Below are positions 42,073 to 50,939 of a stretch of DNA of 57,955 bases, piece after piece. Location: positions 1 through 57,955 of the forward strand of contig NZ_FXTH01000020.1 of NCBI RefSeq assembly GCF_900182555.1, given 5' to 3'. The position numbers and the translations under genes are program-made. This stretch comes from Fodinibius sediminis (lineage in GTDB: Bacteria; Bacteroidota; Rhodothermia; Balneolales; Balneolaceae). Numbering within the stretch: position 1 is the stretch's first letter; each line of letters starts with the position of its first letter. Under the pieces are notes generated by a model that saw only the letters and a list, made by a program, of their open reading frames with translations, had not been told where the DNA came from and ran no database searches.

Positions 42073-43299
42073 ATGCAGAATATAAATACATACGTACGAG
42101 TAACCGCAGTTTTGCTGCTGGTTGTGGGAATCTATGCCTGTGACCAGCCGACAACCCAGGTACATGAAGAACAGAATGAGCCGTCAGTTTTGGAGAATGA
42201 ACAGGCTATTGAGAGTCAGTATATCGTGGTGTTCAAGGATTCGGACGCCAAGGGAAAAGCCCTGTCGGACCCCGACCGCGTGGAGGCCCTTCGCAATGAG
42301 GTGTTGGATGAGTACAGCATTGACAGGAGTGCGGTTGTGGGCCGGTATAATGTTGCACTCAAAGGATTTGCCGCCAAGCTGAGTGATAAGATGCTCGCCG
42401 GGCTGAAAAAGGATGACCGCATTAAGTATATTGAGAAAGACCGGTTTATTACCCTGGCGCCTCCGGGGGCCTGCTCACCCTGGCCGTCCTGCAAAGATGG
42501 CGACGGTGGGGGGGATTCCGGACAAGTGGTGCCCTGGGGCGTGCAGCGTATCGGCGGGGCAACAGGCAGCAACGGCACAGCCTGGGTGATTGATACAGGG
42601 GTGGATCTGGATCATCCCGACTTGAATGTGGATACGGGACGTAGTGCTGTTTTTGTATCGAGGGGACCCGGTTCGGGAAGCCCGGATGACGGCAACGGCC
42701 ACGGTACCCATGTGGCGGGCACCATTGCCGCCCTGGATAATGATATCGATGTGGTTGGCGTGGCAGCGGGGGCCACAGTGGTTGCGGTCAAGGTGCTGGA
42801 CGACCGGGGCAGCGGATCCTATTCCGGGGTCATTGGTGGCATTGACTATGTGGCCGCCAACGCCGCTCCCGGGGATGTGGCCAACATGAGCCTGGGGGGA
42901 AGCACCTCGGATGCCGTGGATGACGCCGTTCGTAATGCCGCCGATCAGGGCATATACTTTGCTGTTGCGGCCGGCAATGACGGGGCGGATGCCAACAACT
43001 ATTCCCCGGCGCGGGTTGAATACAAGAACGTATGGACCGTTTCTGCAACGGATGATACGGATGCCTTCGCCTCATTCTCCAACTGGTCGGGACCCACCGA
43101 TCCACCGGTGGAATTTGCGGCCCCGGGCGTGGACATCCTTTCGCTCTGGCTGGACGGTGGAACGGATACCATCAGCGGTACGTCCATGGCATCGCCGCAT
43201 GTGGCCGGCTTGTTGCTGGTGACTAATGGAAGCCCGGCATCCGATGGTACGGCCAGCGGGGATCCGGACGGGGATCCCGATCCCATTGCCCACAACTGA
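42073..43299 (+). CDS. Subtilisin-like serine protease lipoprotein (S8)
   Basis: 408 residues. A lipobox (LLLVVGIYAC, Cys23) predicts a lipoprotein. An inhibitor I9-like prodomain (SQYIVVFKDSD to about 127) is followed by the S8 catalytic domain with Asp174 (VIDTGVD), His210 (GHGTHVAG), oxyanion Asn302 (AAGN) and Ser371 (GTSMASPH). The C-terminus is Gly/Asp-rich (SGDPDGDPDP), which may bind Ca2+. The protein is probably a secreted or surface-bound protease. It ends with a strong terminator. Confidence 0.92.
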   Translation: MQNINTYVRVTAVLLLVVGIYACDQPTTQVHEEQNEPSVLENEQAIESQYIVVFKDSDAKGKALSDPDRVEALRNEVLDEYSIDRSAVVGRYNVALKGFAAKLSDKMLAGLKKDDRIKYIEKDRFITLAPPGACSPWPSCKDGDGGGDSGQVVPWGVQRIGGATGSNGTAWVIDTGVDLDHPDLNVDTGRSAVFVSRGPGSGSPDDGNGHGTHVAGTIAALDNDIDVVGVAAGATVVAVKVLDDRGSGSYSGVIGGIDYVAANAAPGDVANMSLGGSTSDAVDDAVRNAADQGIYFAVAAGNDGADANNYSPARVEYKNVWTVSATDDTDAFASFSNWSGPTDPPVEFAAPGVDILSLWLDGGTDTISGTSMASPHVAGLLLVTNGSPASDGTASGDPDGDPDPIAHN

Positions 43300-43330
43300 G
43301 GCATTTTGAATGTATAGGTGATGTGCTGAA

Positions 43331-43363
43331 AGCACCTGCTTTTCGGAGCAGGTGCTTTTTTTA
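43331..43363 (+). terminator. Terminator after the protease gene
   Basis: AGCACCTGCT-TTTCGG-AGCAGGTGCT forms a perfect 10-bp stem followed by seven Ts. Confidence 0.95.
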
Positions 43364-43463
43364 TTTGCCGGTGGCGGGCCGTCCCGCTTTATTCAGCCGT
43401 TGAGAGTTTGTATTTTCCGTCGATTCCATTCAAACTTTAAGTTTTTGATAGTTTAATCGTTCT

Positions 43464-44468
43464 ATGAGCAAAAAGTACAATGTTTACGGTATTGGCAATG
43501 CATTAGTGGATATGGAATTTGAAGTCACGGATGCATTCCTGGAGAAACACGACGTTGAAAAGAGTGTGATGACGCTTGTTGATGAGGAGGCGCAATCTCA
43601 GCTCATCAGGGATATAAGCCGGGCGGAAACGATTGAAAAACCGGGCGGATCTGCGGCCAACACCATTTATGCGGTCAGCCAGTTCGGCGGCAAAGCGTTC
43701 TATTCGTGCAAGGTGGCCAATGATCCCTTCGGGGAGAAATATCTTGAAGAGATGAAGGAGGCCGGAATTGATACCAACTTCGACCGACAGGAGCCGGAGG
43801 ATGGTATTACAGGCAAATGCCTGGTGATGATCACGGAAGATGCCGAGCGGACCATGAACACCTTTCTGGGTATTACATCCACCCTTTCGGTAAACGAAAT
43901 TGATGAGTTGGCGATTCGCGATTCAGAATACGTCTATATCGAGGGCTATCTCGTAGCGTCAGATCCGGGCTATGAAGCAATGAAGGAAACCAAGCGGATT
44001 GCAGCCGATCATGAGGTGAAGACCGCGCTCACACTTTCAGACCCCTCGATTGTGAAGGGTTTCAGGGAACGGTTTGACGATGTGATAGGTGCTTCGGTCG
44101 ACCTCCTTTTCTGCAATGAAAAGGAGGCCATGATTTATACCGGCAAGGACAATTTGGCAGATGCGCGTGAACTGCTCAAGAAAGAAGCCGAACGCTTTGT
44201 CATCACACAGGGTAAAAACGGGGCGATGATCTGGGATGGTGACACCTTCATTGATATCGAACCCTACAGCGTCAAGGCTGTTGATACCAACGGGGCGGGA
44301 GACATGTATGCCGGGGCTTTTTTGTATGGCATCACGAACAGCCTGGGCTATGCGGGAGCCGGAAAGCTGGCGAGCCTGGCGGGCTCTAAAATTGTTTCCC
44401 AGTTCGGGCCCCGCCTCAAATGGCACGAAGTACAGGAGCTGCTGCATGAAGCCACGTCGGATCACTGA
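43464..44468 (+). CDS. PfkB-family carbohydrate/nucleoside kinase
   Basis: 334 residues. Key motifs are GNALVDMEFEV near the N-terminus, KPGGSAANTIYAVSQFGG (substrate loop) and the catalytic DTNGAGDMYAGAF near the C-terminus, followed by LAGSKIVSQFGPRL, which is common in the adenosine-kinase-like subgroup. It phosphorylates a sugar or nucleoside with ATP; the exact substrate is uncertain. The RdgB gene starts about 36 bp downstream on the same strand. Confidence 0.88.
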   Translation: MSKKYNVYGIGNALVDMEFEVTDAFLEKHDVEKSVMTLVDEEAQSQLIRDISRAETIEKPGGSAANTIYAVSQFGGKAFYSCKVANDPFGEKYLEEMKEAGIDTNFDRQEPEDGITGKCLVMITEDAERTMNTFLGITSTLSVNEIDELAIRDSEYVYIEGYLVASDPGYEAMKETKRIAADHEVKTALTLSDPSIVKGFRERFDDVIGASVDLLFCNEKEAMIYTGKDNLADARELLKKEAERFVITQGKNGAMIWDGDTFIDIEPYSVKAVDTNGAGDMYAGAFLYGITNSLGYAGAGKLASLAGSKIVSQFGPRLKWHEVQELLHEATSDH

Positions 44469-44504
44469 AAAAGTAACCGTACTGCTGTTAAGAAGACCAA
44501 GAAT

Positions 44505-45101
44505 ATGAAAACGATAGTCCTCGCCTCACAAAATAAGCACAAGATTGAAGAACTCCGGGCAACGTTGGCCCCGCTGAATATTACCTTGAAATCAACCTAC
44601 GACTTCCCGGAGCTCGAGGAGGTGATCGAGGATAAGGCCACGCTCGAGGGAAATGCGCTTAAAAAGGCTCGATATGTCTACGAGAAGACGGGATATCCCG
44701 CACTGTCTGATGATACGGGACTCGAAGTGGATGCTTTGGAGGGGCGCCCCGGGGTGTATTCGGCGCGCTATGCCGGCGAGTCGGCTTCCTACCAGGATAA
44801 TGTCAATAAGCTGCTGGATGAGCTTGCCGGCGTGAGTTCTGAGAATCGAGGCGCCCGGTTTCGTACGGTGGTAGCCTTGGTTTCAGATGAGGGTACCGAG
44901 ACCTTTGAAGGTATCTGCCGGGGCGATATTTTAACCGAAGAGCGCGGGGAAGGGGGATTTGGCTATGATCCGGTATTTCGTCCCGAGGGCTACGACCAAA
45001 CCTTCGCAGAACTGGACAGCGAAATAAAAAATAAAATAAGCCATCGCGGGAAGGCCATAGAGGCATTTTATCACTGGCTCAAAAAGAAGTCGGACGTCTG
45101 A
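44505..45101 (+). CDS. rdgB: XTP/dITP diphosphatase (Ham1/RdgB)
   Basis: 198 residues. It hydrolyses dITP, XTP and ITP to keep deaminated purines out of DNA. The family opening IVLASQNKHKIEELRATL, the SDDTGLEVDALEGRPGVYSARYAG active-site segment, EERGEGGFGYDPVF and the C-terminal ISHRGKAIEAF are all present and intact. It is the second gene of a likely two-gene unit with the PfkB kinase. Confidence 0.95.
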   Translation: MKTIVLASQNKHKIEELRATLAPLNITLKSTYDFPELEEVIEDKATLEGNALKKARYVYEKTGYPALSDDTGLEVDALEGRPGVYSARYAGESASYQDNVNKLLDELAGVSSENRGARFRTVVALVSDEGTETFEGICRGDILTEERGEGGFGYDPVFRPEGYDQTFAELDSEIKNKISHRGKAIEAFYHWLKKKSDV

Positions 45102-45223
45102 GCCTGTAGTTATGCCCGGTGGCGGATGGCAACCGAACGGGAGACGGGAGAGTAGGAGAAAAGAGGCCGCCCGCTGGTTTGGACCGGGGCATCACGGGGG
45201 CGGGACATAACGCAAAAAGAAAA

Positions 45224-45262
45224 AGGGAGCCTGCTGCCATGATTTGTGCAGCGCGACTCCCT
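45224..45262. terminator. Hairpin between convergent genes
   Basis: AGGGAG and GCTGC pair with GCAGC and CTCCCT around a short loop. It lies between RdgB (plus) and NagB (minus) and could end both transcripts. The rest of 45102-45307 is empty. Confidence 0.65.
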
Positions 45263-45307
45263 GTTCAATATTCAGGGCTCAATTAAATATGGGGCCCGCC
45301 GAGGTCG

Positions 45308-47236
45308 TTATTGTTCGCGTCCTTTGTATTCTACAAAGCCTTCAATAGCCTCATATTCCGCGAAGCCAAGGGCATCGTACAGCTGGGCTGTGCCGCGGTT
45401 TCGCTCTTCAGAGCGCTGCCAGAACTCCCGTTCATCGGCGCCGGGGAAGAGGGGGCGGTCTTTCTGGGATTGGTGCTTGAAAATGGCTTTCCGCTTCTTG
45501 GTCAGCTCTTCAGGACTGAGCGGGACGGCCATTTCGATCTCGTTAATATCCCACTCCTGCCATGCACCGCGATACAACCAGACTTTGCAGTCCTCAATCC
45601 AGTCATCATCCTGGCACACTTCGAGGGCCCGGAAAATGGCTTCAAGACATACACGGTGGGTTCCGTGGGGATCCGAGAGATCGCCGGCCGCATAGATCTG
45701 GTGCGGTTTGACCTCGCGGAGCAGTTCAACCGTGATATCCACATCCTCTTGAGAAAGCGGTTTCTTTTTAACCCGACCGGTCTCATAAAATGGCATGTCA
45801 AGGAAATGAAGCTGGTCTTCGGGAATTCCGCAGTAACGCCCGGCCGCTTTGGCCTCTCCGCGCCGGATAAGGCCCTTGATATGCTTGATTTCATAGGAAT
45901 CGACCTGGCCGGGCTCTTTTTCCTTTAAAAATTTCTTGATGTTGGCCAGCATTTCCTCGGCTTTGGTCTGGTTCATGTCAAACAGATGGTTGTAGTCAGA
46001 CACAAAATCCACGAACCGGACGACATCATCATCAAATACAGCGATGTTGCCGGAGGTCTGGTAGGCAACGTGCACCTCATGGCCGTGATCCACAAGCCGG
46101 ATGAGTGTGCCCCCCATGGAGATTACATCATCATCGGGGTGCGGGCTGAAAATTACGGCGCGTTTTGGAAATGGCTTGGCGCGTTCAGGCCGGTTGGTAT
46201 CATCAGCATCGGGCTTGCCTCCCGGCCAGCCGGTGATGGTATGCTGCAATTCATTGAATATTTTGATGTTGATATCATAGGCTGGTCCATACTGAGTTAG
46301 CAGGTCGCCCATACCATGTTCATTGTAGTCTTCATCAGTGAGCTTCAGCACGGGTTTATCAACGGTCTGGCATAACCAGACTACCGCCCGTCGGGTAAGC
46401 TTGTCGTCCCAGTCGCAGGAGGTAAGCAGCCAGGGTGTTCGCTGGCGCGTAAGCTTTTCGGCGGCGGCTTCATCCAGTATGACGGTGGCATTCTTGTGTT
46501 CCTGCAGGTAGGTGGCCGGCACGTGTTCGCGAATTTCTCCCTCGACGGCCTCCCGGATGATCGGGGCTTTGCCTTCGCCCCAGGCCATCATAATCACGCG
46601 GTCGGCATCCATGATCGTACCAACGCCCATGGTGATAGCCCGCCGGGGCACATATTCTTCACCAAAAAAGTCGCTGGCTGCATCTTTGCGGGTGATGCGG
46701 TCCAGGGTGATCATTCGGGTGCGCGAGTTGGGCCGCGATCCGGGTTCATTGAATCCGATATGGCCGGTGCGCCCGATGCCGAGCAGCTGGATGTCAATAC
46801 CGCCGGTTTCGCGGATCTTCTGTTCATATTCGCGGCAGTATTTGGGCACTTCCTCCTGGTCCAGCGTCCCATCCGGAATGTGAACCTGTTCTTCCGGGAT
46901 GTCAATATGGTTAAAGAGATGTTCATTCATAAAACGAACATAGCTCTGCAGCGAGTTGGGTTGTATGGGAAAATACTCATCCAGGTTGAAGGTGATAACA
47001 TTTTCAAAGGTTAGTCCTTCTTCTTTATGTAGCCGGACAAGCTCGGCATAGACCTGGGTAGGGGTGGAACCGGTAGCCAGGCCCAGAACGGTAGCTTGGC
47101 CTTCCTCGTTGCGTTTACGAATAAGTGAAGCAATCTCAGCGGCAACCTCTTTCGAAGCGGAAGAGGCATCGCTGTAAATGTGCGTGGGAATGTGCTCGTA
47201 ATAGGTGATTTTTTCGTCTTCGTTGTGATAATTCAT
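45308..47236 (-). CDS. nagB: Glucosamine-6-phosphate deaminase fused to a LmbE/PIG-L-type domain
   Basis: 642 residues. The N-terminal half is NagB (about 1-260): GLATGSTPTQVYAEL, FNLDEYFPI, LLGIGRTGHIGFNEPGS and the ring-opening His follow the known enzyme, which turns GlcN6P into Fru6P plus ammonia. The C-terminal half (about 380-640) begins FSPHPDDDVISMGG, the PHPDDD zinc motif of LmbE/PIG-L deacetylases. The fusion is known in Bacteroidetes-like groups. The second domain may deacetylate an amino-sugar derivative, so one protein could handle two steps of GlcNAc catabolism. It is divergent from the symporter gene. Confidence 0.9.
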   Translation of the reverse strand: MNYHNEDEKITYYEHIPTHIYSDASSASKEVAAEIASLIRKRNEEGQATVLGLATGSTPTQVYAELVRLHKEEGLTFENVITFNLDEYFPIQPNSLQSYVRFMNEHLFNHIDIPEEQVHIPDGTLDQEEVPKYCREYEQKIRETGGIDIQLLGIGRTGHIGFNEPGSRPNSRTRMITLDRITRKDAASDFFGEEYVPRRAITMGVGTIMDADRVIMMAWGEGKAPIIREAVEGEIREHVPATYLQEHKNATVILDEAAAEKLTRQRTPWLLTSCDWDDKLTRRAVVWLCQTVDKPVLKLTDEDYNEHGMGDLLTQYGPAYDINIKIFNELQHTITGWPGGKPDADDTNRPERAKPFPKRAVIFSPHPDDDVISMGGTLIRLVDHGHEVHVAYQTSGNIAVFDDDVVRFVDFVSDYNHLFDMNQTKAEEMLANIKKFLKEKEPGQVDSYEIKHIKGLIRRGEAKAAGRYCGIPEDQLHFLDMPFYETGRVKKKPLSQEDVDITVELLREVKPHQIYAAGDLSDPHGTHRVCLEAIFRALEVCQDDDWIEDCKVWLYRGAWQEWDINEIEMAVPLSPEELTKKRKAIFKHQSQKDRPLFPGADEREFWQRSEERNRGTAQLYDALGFAEYEAIEGFVEYKGREQ

Positions 47237-47391
47237 TGATGTTGAAGTCTTACATTATTGGCTGCAAAGAAGGATTTGCCAACTATTACTTGGGGTTATA
47301 TTAAAAATACTCTATAATCGTAAATCTTAGCTCGTAAATAACGCTATTTTCTTGCAAATGTAAATGTTAAAAACAGATAAAACGTATACAC

Positions 47392-48930
47392 GTGGAGTTC
47401 TCTCTTGTAGACTATATTGTCATCTTAGGTTACCTTGTGGGAGTTGCCTGGCTGGGTATTCGCATTGCCGGGCATCAATCTTCCACTTCCGACTATTTCC
47501 TTGGAGGACATGACATTCCCTGGTGGGCGGTGTTGTTCTCGGTGGTAGCTACAGAAACAAGCACCCTCACCTTCATCAGTGTGCCGGCGGTGGCCTATGG
47601 AGGAGATCTCACCTTCCTGCAGATCACTTTCGGGTATATTACGGGTAGAATCCTGGTAAGCCGCCTTTTCCTGCCGGCCTACTTCAAGGGGAACCTGACA
47701 ACAGCCTACCAGTTTCTGAAGCAGCGTTTCGGGAGTTCCATGCGCAATGCGGCCAGCACCACTTTCATGGTGACACGTCTGCTCGCCGACGGGGTGCGTT
47801 TGTTTGCTACCGCTATTCCCCTGGCCATAATTTTACGACTGGGGGGTGCCTTTACGGGGTGGACCGACTTTGAGGTTTACCTGCTTGCCATCACGGTCAT
47901 CTCGGTCATCACGCTTGCCTATACATTGATCGGGGGAATAAAGGCTGTGGTATGGATGGATGTCATGCAGATGGTGGTCTATATCGGCGGGGCTATCTTC
48001 GCAGGTGTCATTATGATTACAGACTTGCCCAACGGGCTGGGTGGAGCTATGACCACGGCCGCGGAGGCGGGGAAAATACATCTGTTTGATTTTGGTTTCG
48101 ACCTGTCCTTCTCGGAGTTTATTGCACAGCCGTATACCTTTTTTACGGCCCTGGTGGGGGGCGCCGTTTTTTCTGTAGCCTCCCACGGTACCGACCAGCT
48201 GATTGTACAGCGCCTGCTGACAACACGGAATGTGGAAGACGGACAGCGAGCCATTGTATGGAGCGGGGTGGTCGTAGCCCTGCAATTTGGCTTGTTCCTT
48301 TTTATCGGCTTGCTGCTCTATGCTTTTTACGATGCACAGACGGCCCAGGAGCTGGGGCTGGCCACGACGGATGAAATTTTTGCCAAATTTATTGTGGAAG
48401 AACTGCCTGTGGGCTTTTCAGGCCTTATTGTCGCCTCCCTTTTTGCGGCAGCCATGAGCAGCCTCAGTTCATCGCTCAACTCACTGGCCTCCTCCACCAC
48501 CTTTGATCTCTATAAACCCTACTGGGGCGAGGGCAATACGGAGGCCGAAGATCTGCGGATCTCCCGCATCATCACAACCGTCTGGGCCCTTATTTTGACG
48601 GGGTCCGCTTTCTTTTTTGCTTTTCTTCAGCTGCAGGAGGGCGAGCGTCCGGCGGTGGTGGAACTGGGACTGGGTATTGCATCCTATACCTATGGGGGAT
48701 TGCTGGGAGCCTTCCTTCTCGGCCGTCTTTTTGCAGGCCCGGATATACGGGATGCTCTCATCGGTTTTTTTGTGGGGCTGGTCTCCCTGCTCTTTATGGT
48801 AGAGGGGCCCATACACGCGGTGCTCCCTGGCGAGCCGCTGGTCATTGCCTGGCCCCTCTATACGTTGGTGGGCAGCGCTATCGTAGTTCTAACAGGCAAA
48901 TTGTCGCAATGGATCAGGAAGAGGGCGTGA
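47392..48930 (+). CDS. Sodium:solute symporter family protein (SSS)
   Basis: 512 residues, about 13 membrane helices with the SSS pattern (SVVATETSTLTFISVPAVAYGG near helix 2; SSLSSSLNSLASSTTFDLYKPYW near helix 9). The start is GTG at 47392, with no ATG nearby. It imports a sugar, amino sugar or similar solute with Na+. Being divergent from NagB-LmbE and followed by a serine-hydrolase lipoprotein, it may bring in amino sugars or muropeptide fragments; that is inference from context. Confidence 0.85.
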   Translation: MEFSLVDYIVILGYLVGVAWLGIRIAGHQSSTSDYFLGGHDIPWWAVLFSVVATETSTLTFISVPAVAYGGDLTFLQITFGYITGRILVSRLFLPAYFKGNLTTAYQFLKQRFGSSMRNAASTTFMVTRLLADGVRLFATAIPLAIILRLGGAFTGWTDFEVYLLAITVISVITLAYTLIGGIKAVVWMDVMQMVVYIGGAIFAGVIMITDLPNGLGGAMTTAAEAGKIHLFDFGFDLSFSEFIAQPYTFFTALVGGAVFSVASHGTDQLIVQRLLTTRNVEDGQRAIVWSGVVVALQFGLFLFIGLLLYAFYDAQTAQELGLATTDEIFAKFIVEELPVGFSGLIVASLFAAAMSSLSSSLNSLASSTTFDLYKPYWGEGNTEAEDLRISRIITTVWALILTGSAFFFAFLQLQEGERPAVVELGLGIASYTYGGLLGAFLLGRLFAGPDIRDALIGFFVGLVSLLFMVEGPIHAVLPGEPLVIAWPLYTLVGSAIVVLTGKLSQWIRKRA

Positions 48931-48982
48931 AGCTGTCACGGCATAGGCCGAAGCCTTGACCGGGGTCCTCTCAGTATCAGCT

Positions 48983-50236
48983 ATGATTATGATAAAAAAG
49001 AAAAATATTTTTGTTTTGTTGCTGGCGGCCTGGCTTGCAGGCTGTGCGGCTGAACCGGATACCATCCGGCATGAGGGAAAGGGGCATATTCCGGCCCTGG
49101 ACTCGCTGATCCTAAAAGAGATGGAAGCTGATCATATTCCCGGGGCCGTTTTACAAGTAAAACAGGGTGGTTCAGTTTTGCACCGGGCGGCCTACGGCTT
49201 TGCCAAAAAGTACGGCTACGACCTGAAACCGCTCGGGCAACCGCAGGCCATGACCACCGGTCACCTGTTTGACTTGGCTTCGCTGACAAAGGTGATGGCC
49301 ACTACTTACGGTATCATGCTGCTGCTAGACCGCGGCCGGCTGCATCTCGATGATCCCATCCATCATTATCTGCCGGAGTTTGAGGAAGGGGAGAAAGCAA
49401 GGATAACCATTCGAAACCTGCTGACCCATACAGCTGGGCTGGCCCAGTGGATTCCCACCTACTACCATGGCACCACGCCCGGCGAGCGGTACCGGCATCT
49501 TGCCGATCAACCCCTGGAGTGGCCTGTGGGAAAGGAGCGTCATTACAGCGATCTCGGCTTTATGCTGCTCGGCGATATCATCAAGCGGGTGAGTAATTGT
49601 TCTCTGGACGAATTCCTGCATGAAGAATTATACCGGCCGCTGGGCCTCAATCGCACCGCCTTCAATCCGCTGGAGAAGGGCATGAAGCCTATAGCAGCGA
49701 CTTCACACGGCAATCCCTTTGAGAAGCAGATGGTATACGACCGGGATTTTGGCTACCGGGTGGATGTGGAACCGGAATCCTGGGACGGCTGGCGTACCTA
49801 TACCCTGCAGGGAGAGGTCAATGACGGCAATGCCTGGTATACGCACGGCGGTGTGGCCGGACATGCCGGCCTTTTTTCGACGGTAGGGGACCTGCAGGTA
49901 CTTGTCGACCTGCTGCTCAACCGGGGCAAGCTGAACGGGAAACAGTATATTTCAGCCGGGGTGGTCGATCGTTTTCTGGTCAAAGATCGGTATGGCAATG
50001 GACTGGGGTGGGCCATGGATAAACAAATTATTGCCGCGGCCGGAAGTCCGCCCGGCACCTTCGGTCATACTGGTTTTACCGGGACCAGCGTTGTGGCGGT
50101 TCCCCGGGATTCGCTGTCCGTTATACTATTGACGAATCGTCAGAATGTAGGTCGTCAAAAAAATGGCTATTATTATGATTTAGAGACGTTGCGCCAGGCT
50201 ATTTTTGATACTGTGGAGCAGTATACGGCAAATTAA
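48983..50236 (+). CDS. Beta-lactamase-fold serine hydrolase lipoprotein
   Basis: 417 residues. The ATG at 48983 opens a lipoprotein signal (LLLAAWLAGC, Cys21). Catalytic motifs of the class C beta-lactamase/DD-peptidase-like family are present: Ser100-x-x-Lys103 (LASLTKVM), the Tyr in RHYSDLGFM, and HTGFTG near the C-terminus. It probably cleaves peptides, esters or peptidoglycan fragments in the periplasm rather than beta-lactams. It lies about 50 bp after the symporter gene and may be co-transcribed with it. Confidence 0.87.
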   Translation: MIMIKKKNIFVLLLAAWLAGCAAEPDTIRHEGKGHIPALDSLILKEMEADHIPGAVLQVKQGGSVLHRAAYGFAKKYGYDLKPLGQPQAMTTGHLFDLASLTKVMATTYGIMLLLDRGRLHLDDPIHHYLPEFEEGEKARITIRNLLTHTAGLAQWIPTYYHGTTPGERYRHLADQPLEWPVGKERHYSDLGFMLLGDIIKRVSNCSLDEFLHEELYRPLGLNRTAFNPLEKGMKPIAATSHGNPFEKQMVYDRDFGYRVDVEPESWDGWRTYTLQGEVNDGNAWYTHGGVAGHAGLFSTVGDLQVLVDLLLNRGKLNGKQYISAGVVDRFLVKDRYGNGLGWAMDKQIIAAAGSPPGTFGHTGFTGTSVVAVPRDSLSVILLTNRQNVGRQKNGYYYDLETLRQAIFDTVEQYTAN

Positions 50237-50367
50237 GCCTGCCTCACATGATCATGTTAATTCATGTCTGACAGAAAATATTAAATTGAAGACAGGCGTT
50301 AACAGCCTGCAGCGCTATTCATTAAAACATAAACCGGTTGGTGATGCAACCGAAAACGGAGAGTATT

Positions 50368-50889
50368 ATGAAGCCTCTCAGCCTATTGTTAGCCGCACTA
50401 CTTTTTGTTTCATGCCAGGGAGATCCCGGTCCGGCAGGACCAGAGGGCCCGCCCGGCCCTGCAGGATCGGTCGGACAAGCCTTTGAAGTGGAAGCGGATT
50501 TCACTGAATCGAATGAATATACCCAGTTTTTTGATATCCCCGAGAACATTGAAGTGTTGGACAGCGATATCATCACCGTTTACCTTCTGTGGGAAGTGGA
50601 CGAGAATGCCGGGGATGTGTGGCGGGTACTTCCGGCTTCGGAGTTTTTTAGCGACGGCGCTGAGCTGCAGTATGCTTTTGACCACACCGCGGTGGATATC
50701 AAGCTTTTCATGACCGGGGATGTGGATTTGAATACGGTTGGGGAGGCCTATACACAGAATCAGATTTTCCGGGTGGCTGTTCTGCCCGTGGATTACGTGG
50801 AGTCCAATAATGTGGACCTGAGCGATATGGATGCGGTTATGCAGGCCGTTGACGAAAGCAAGGTTGAGCGCTTGCAGCCTGTGCAGTAG
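50368..50889 (+). CDS. Small lipoprotein with a collagen-like segment
   Basis: 173 residues. The ATG at 50368 begins a lipoprotein signal (LLLAALLFVSC). Directly after the lipid Cys are six G-x-y collagen triplets (GDPGPAGPEGPPGPAGSVG), then a globular beta-rich domain (FFDIPENIEVLDSDIITVYLLW; WRVLPASEFF). The collagen-like stalk probably holds the domain off the membrane. No family is recognised for the globular part. It converges on the MetH gene, with a terminator between them. Confidence 0.8.
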   Translation: MKPLSLLLAALLFVSCQGDPGPAGPEGPPGPAGSVGQAFEVEADFTESNEYTQFFDIPENIEVLDSDIITVYLLWEVDENAGDVWRVLPASEFFSDGAELQYAFDHTAVDIKLFMTGDVDLNTVGEAYTQNQIFRVAVLPVDYVESNNVDLSDMDAVMQAVDESKVERLQPVQ

Positions 50890-50903
50890 CTATGCCAAAG
50901 ATA

Positions 50904-50932
50904 GCCATGCCGGGAAATCATGCCGGCATGGC
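50904..50932. terminator. Bidirectional terminator between the collagen-like gene and MetH
   Basis: GCCATGCCGG and CCGGCATGGC form a perfect 10-bp stem with a 9-base loop, placed exactly between two convergent stop codons. Confidence 0.85.
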
Positions 50933-50939
50933 CATTTCG

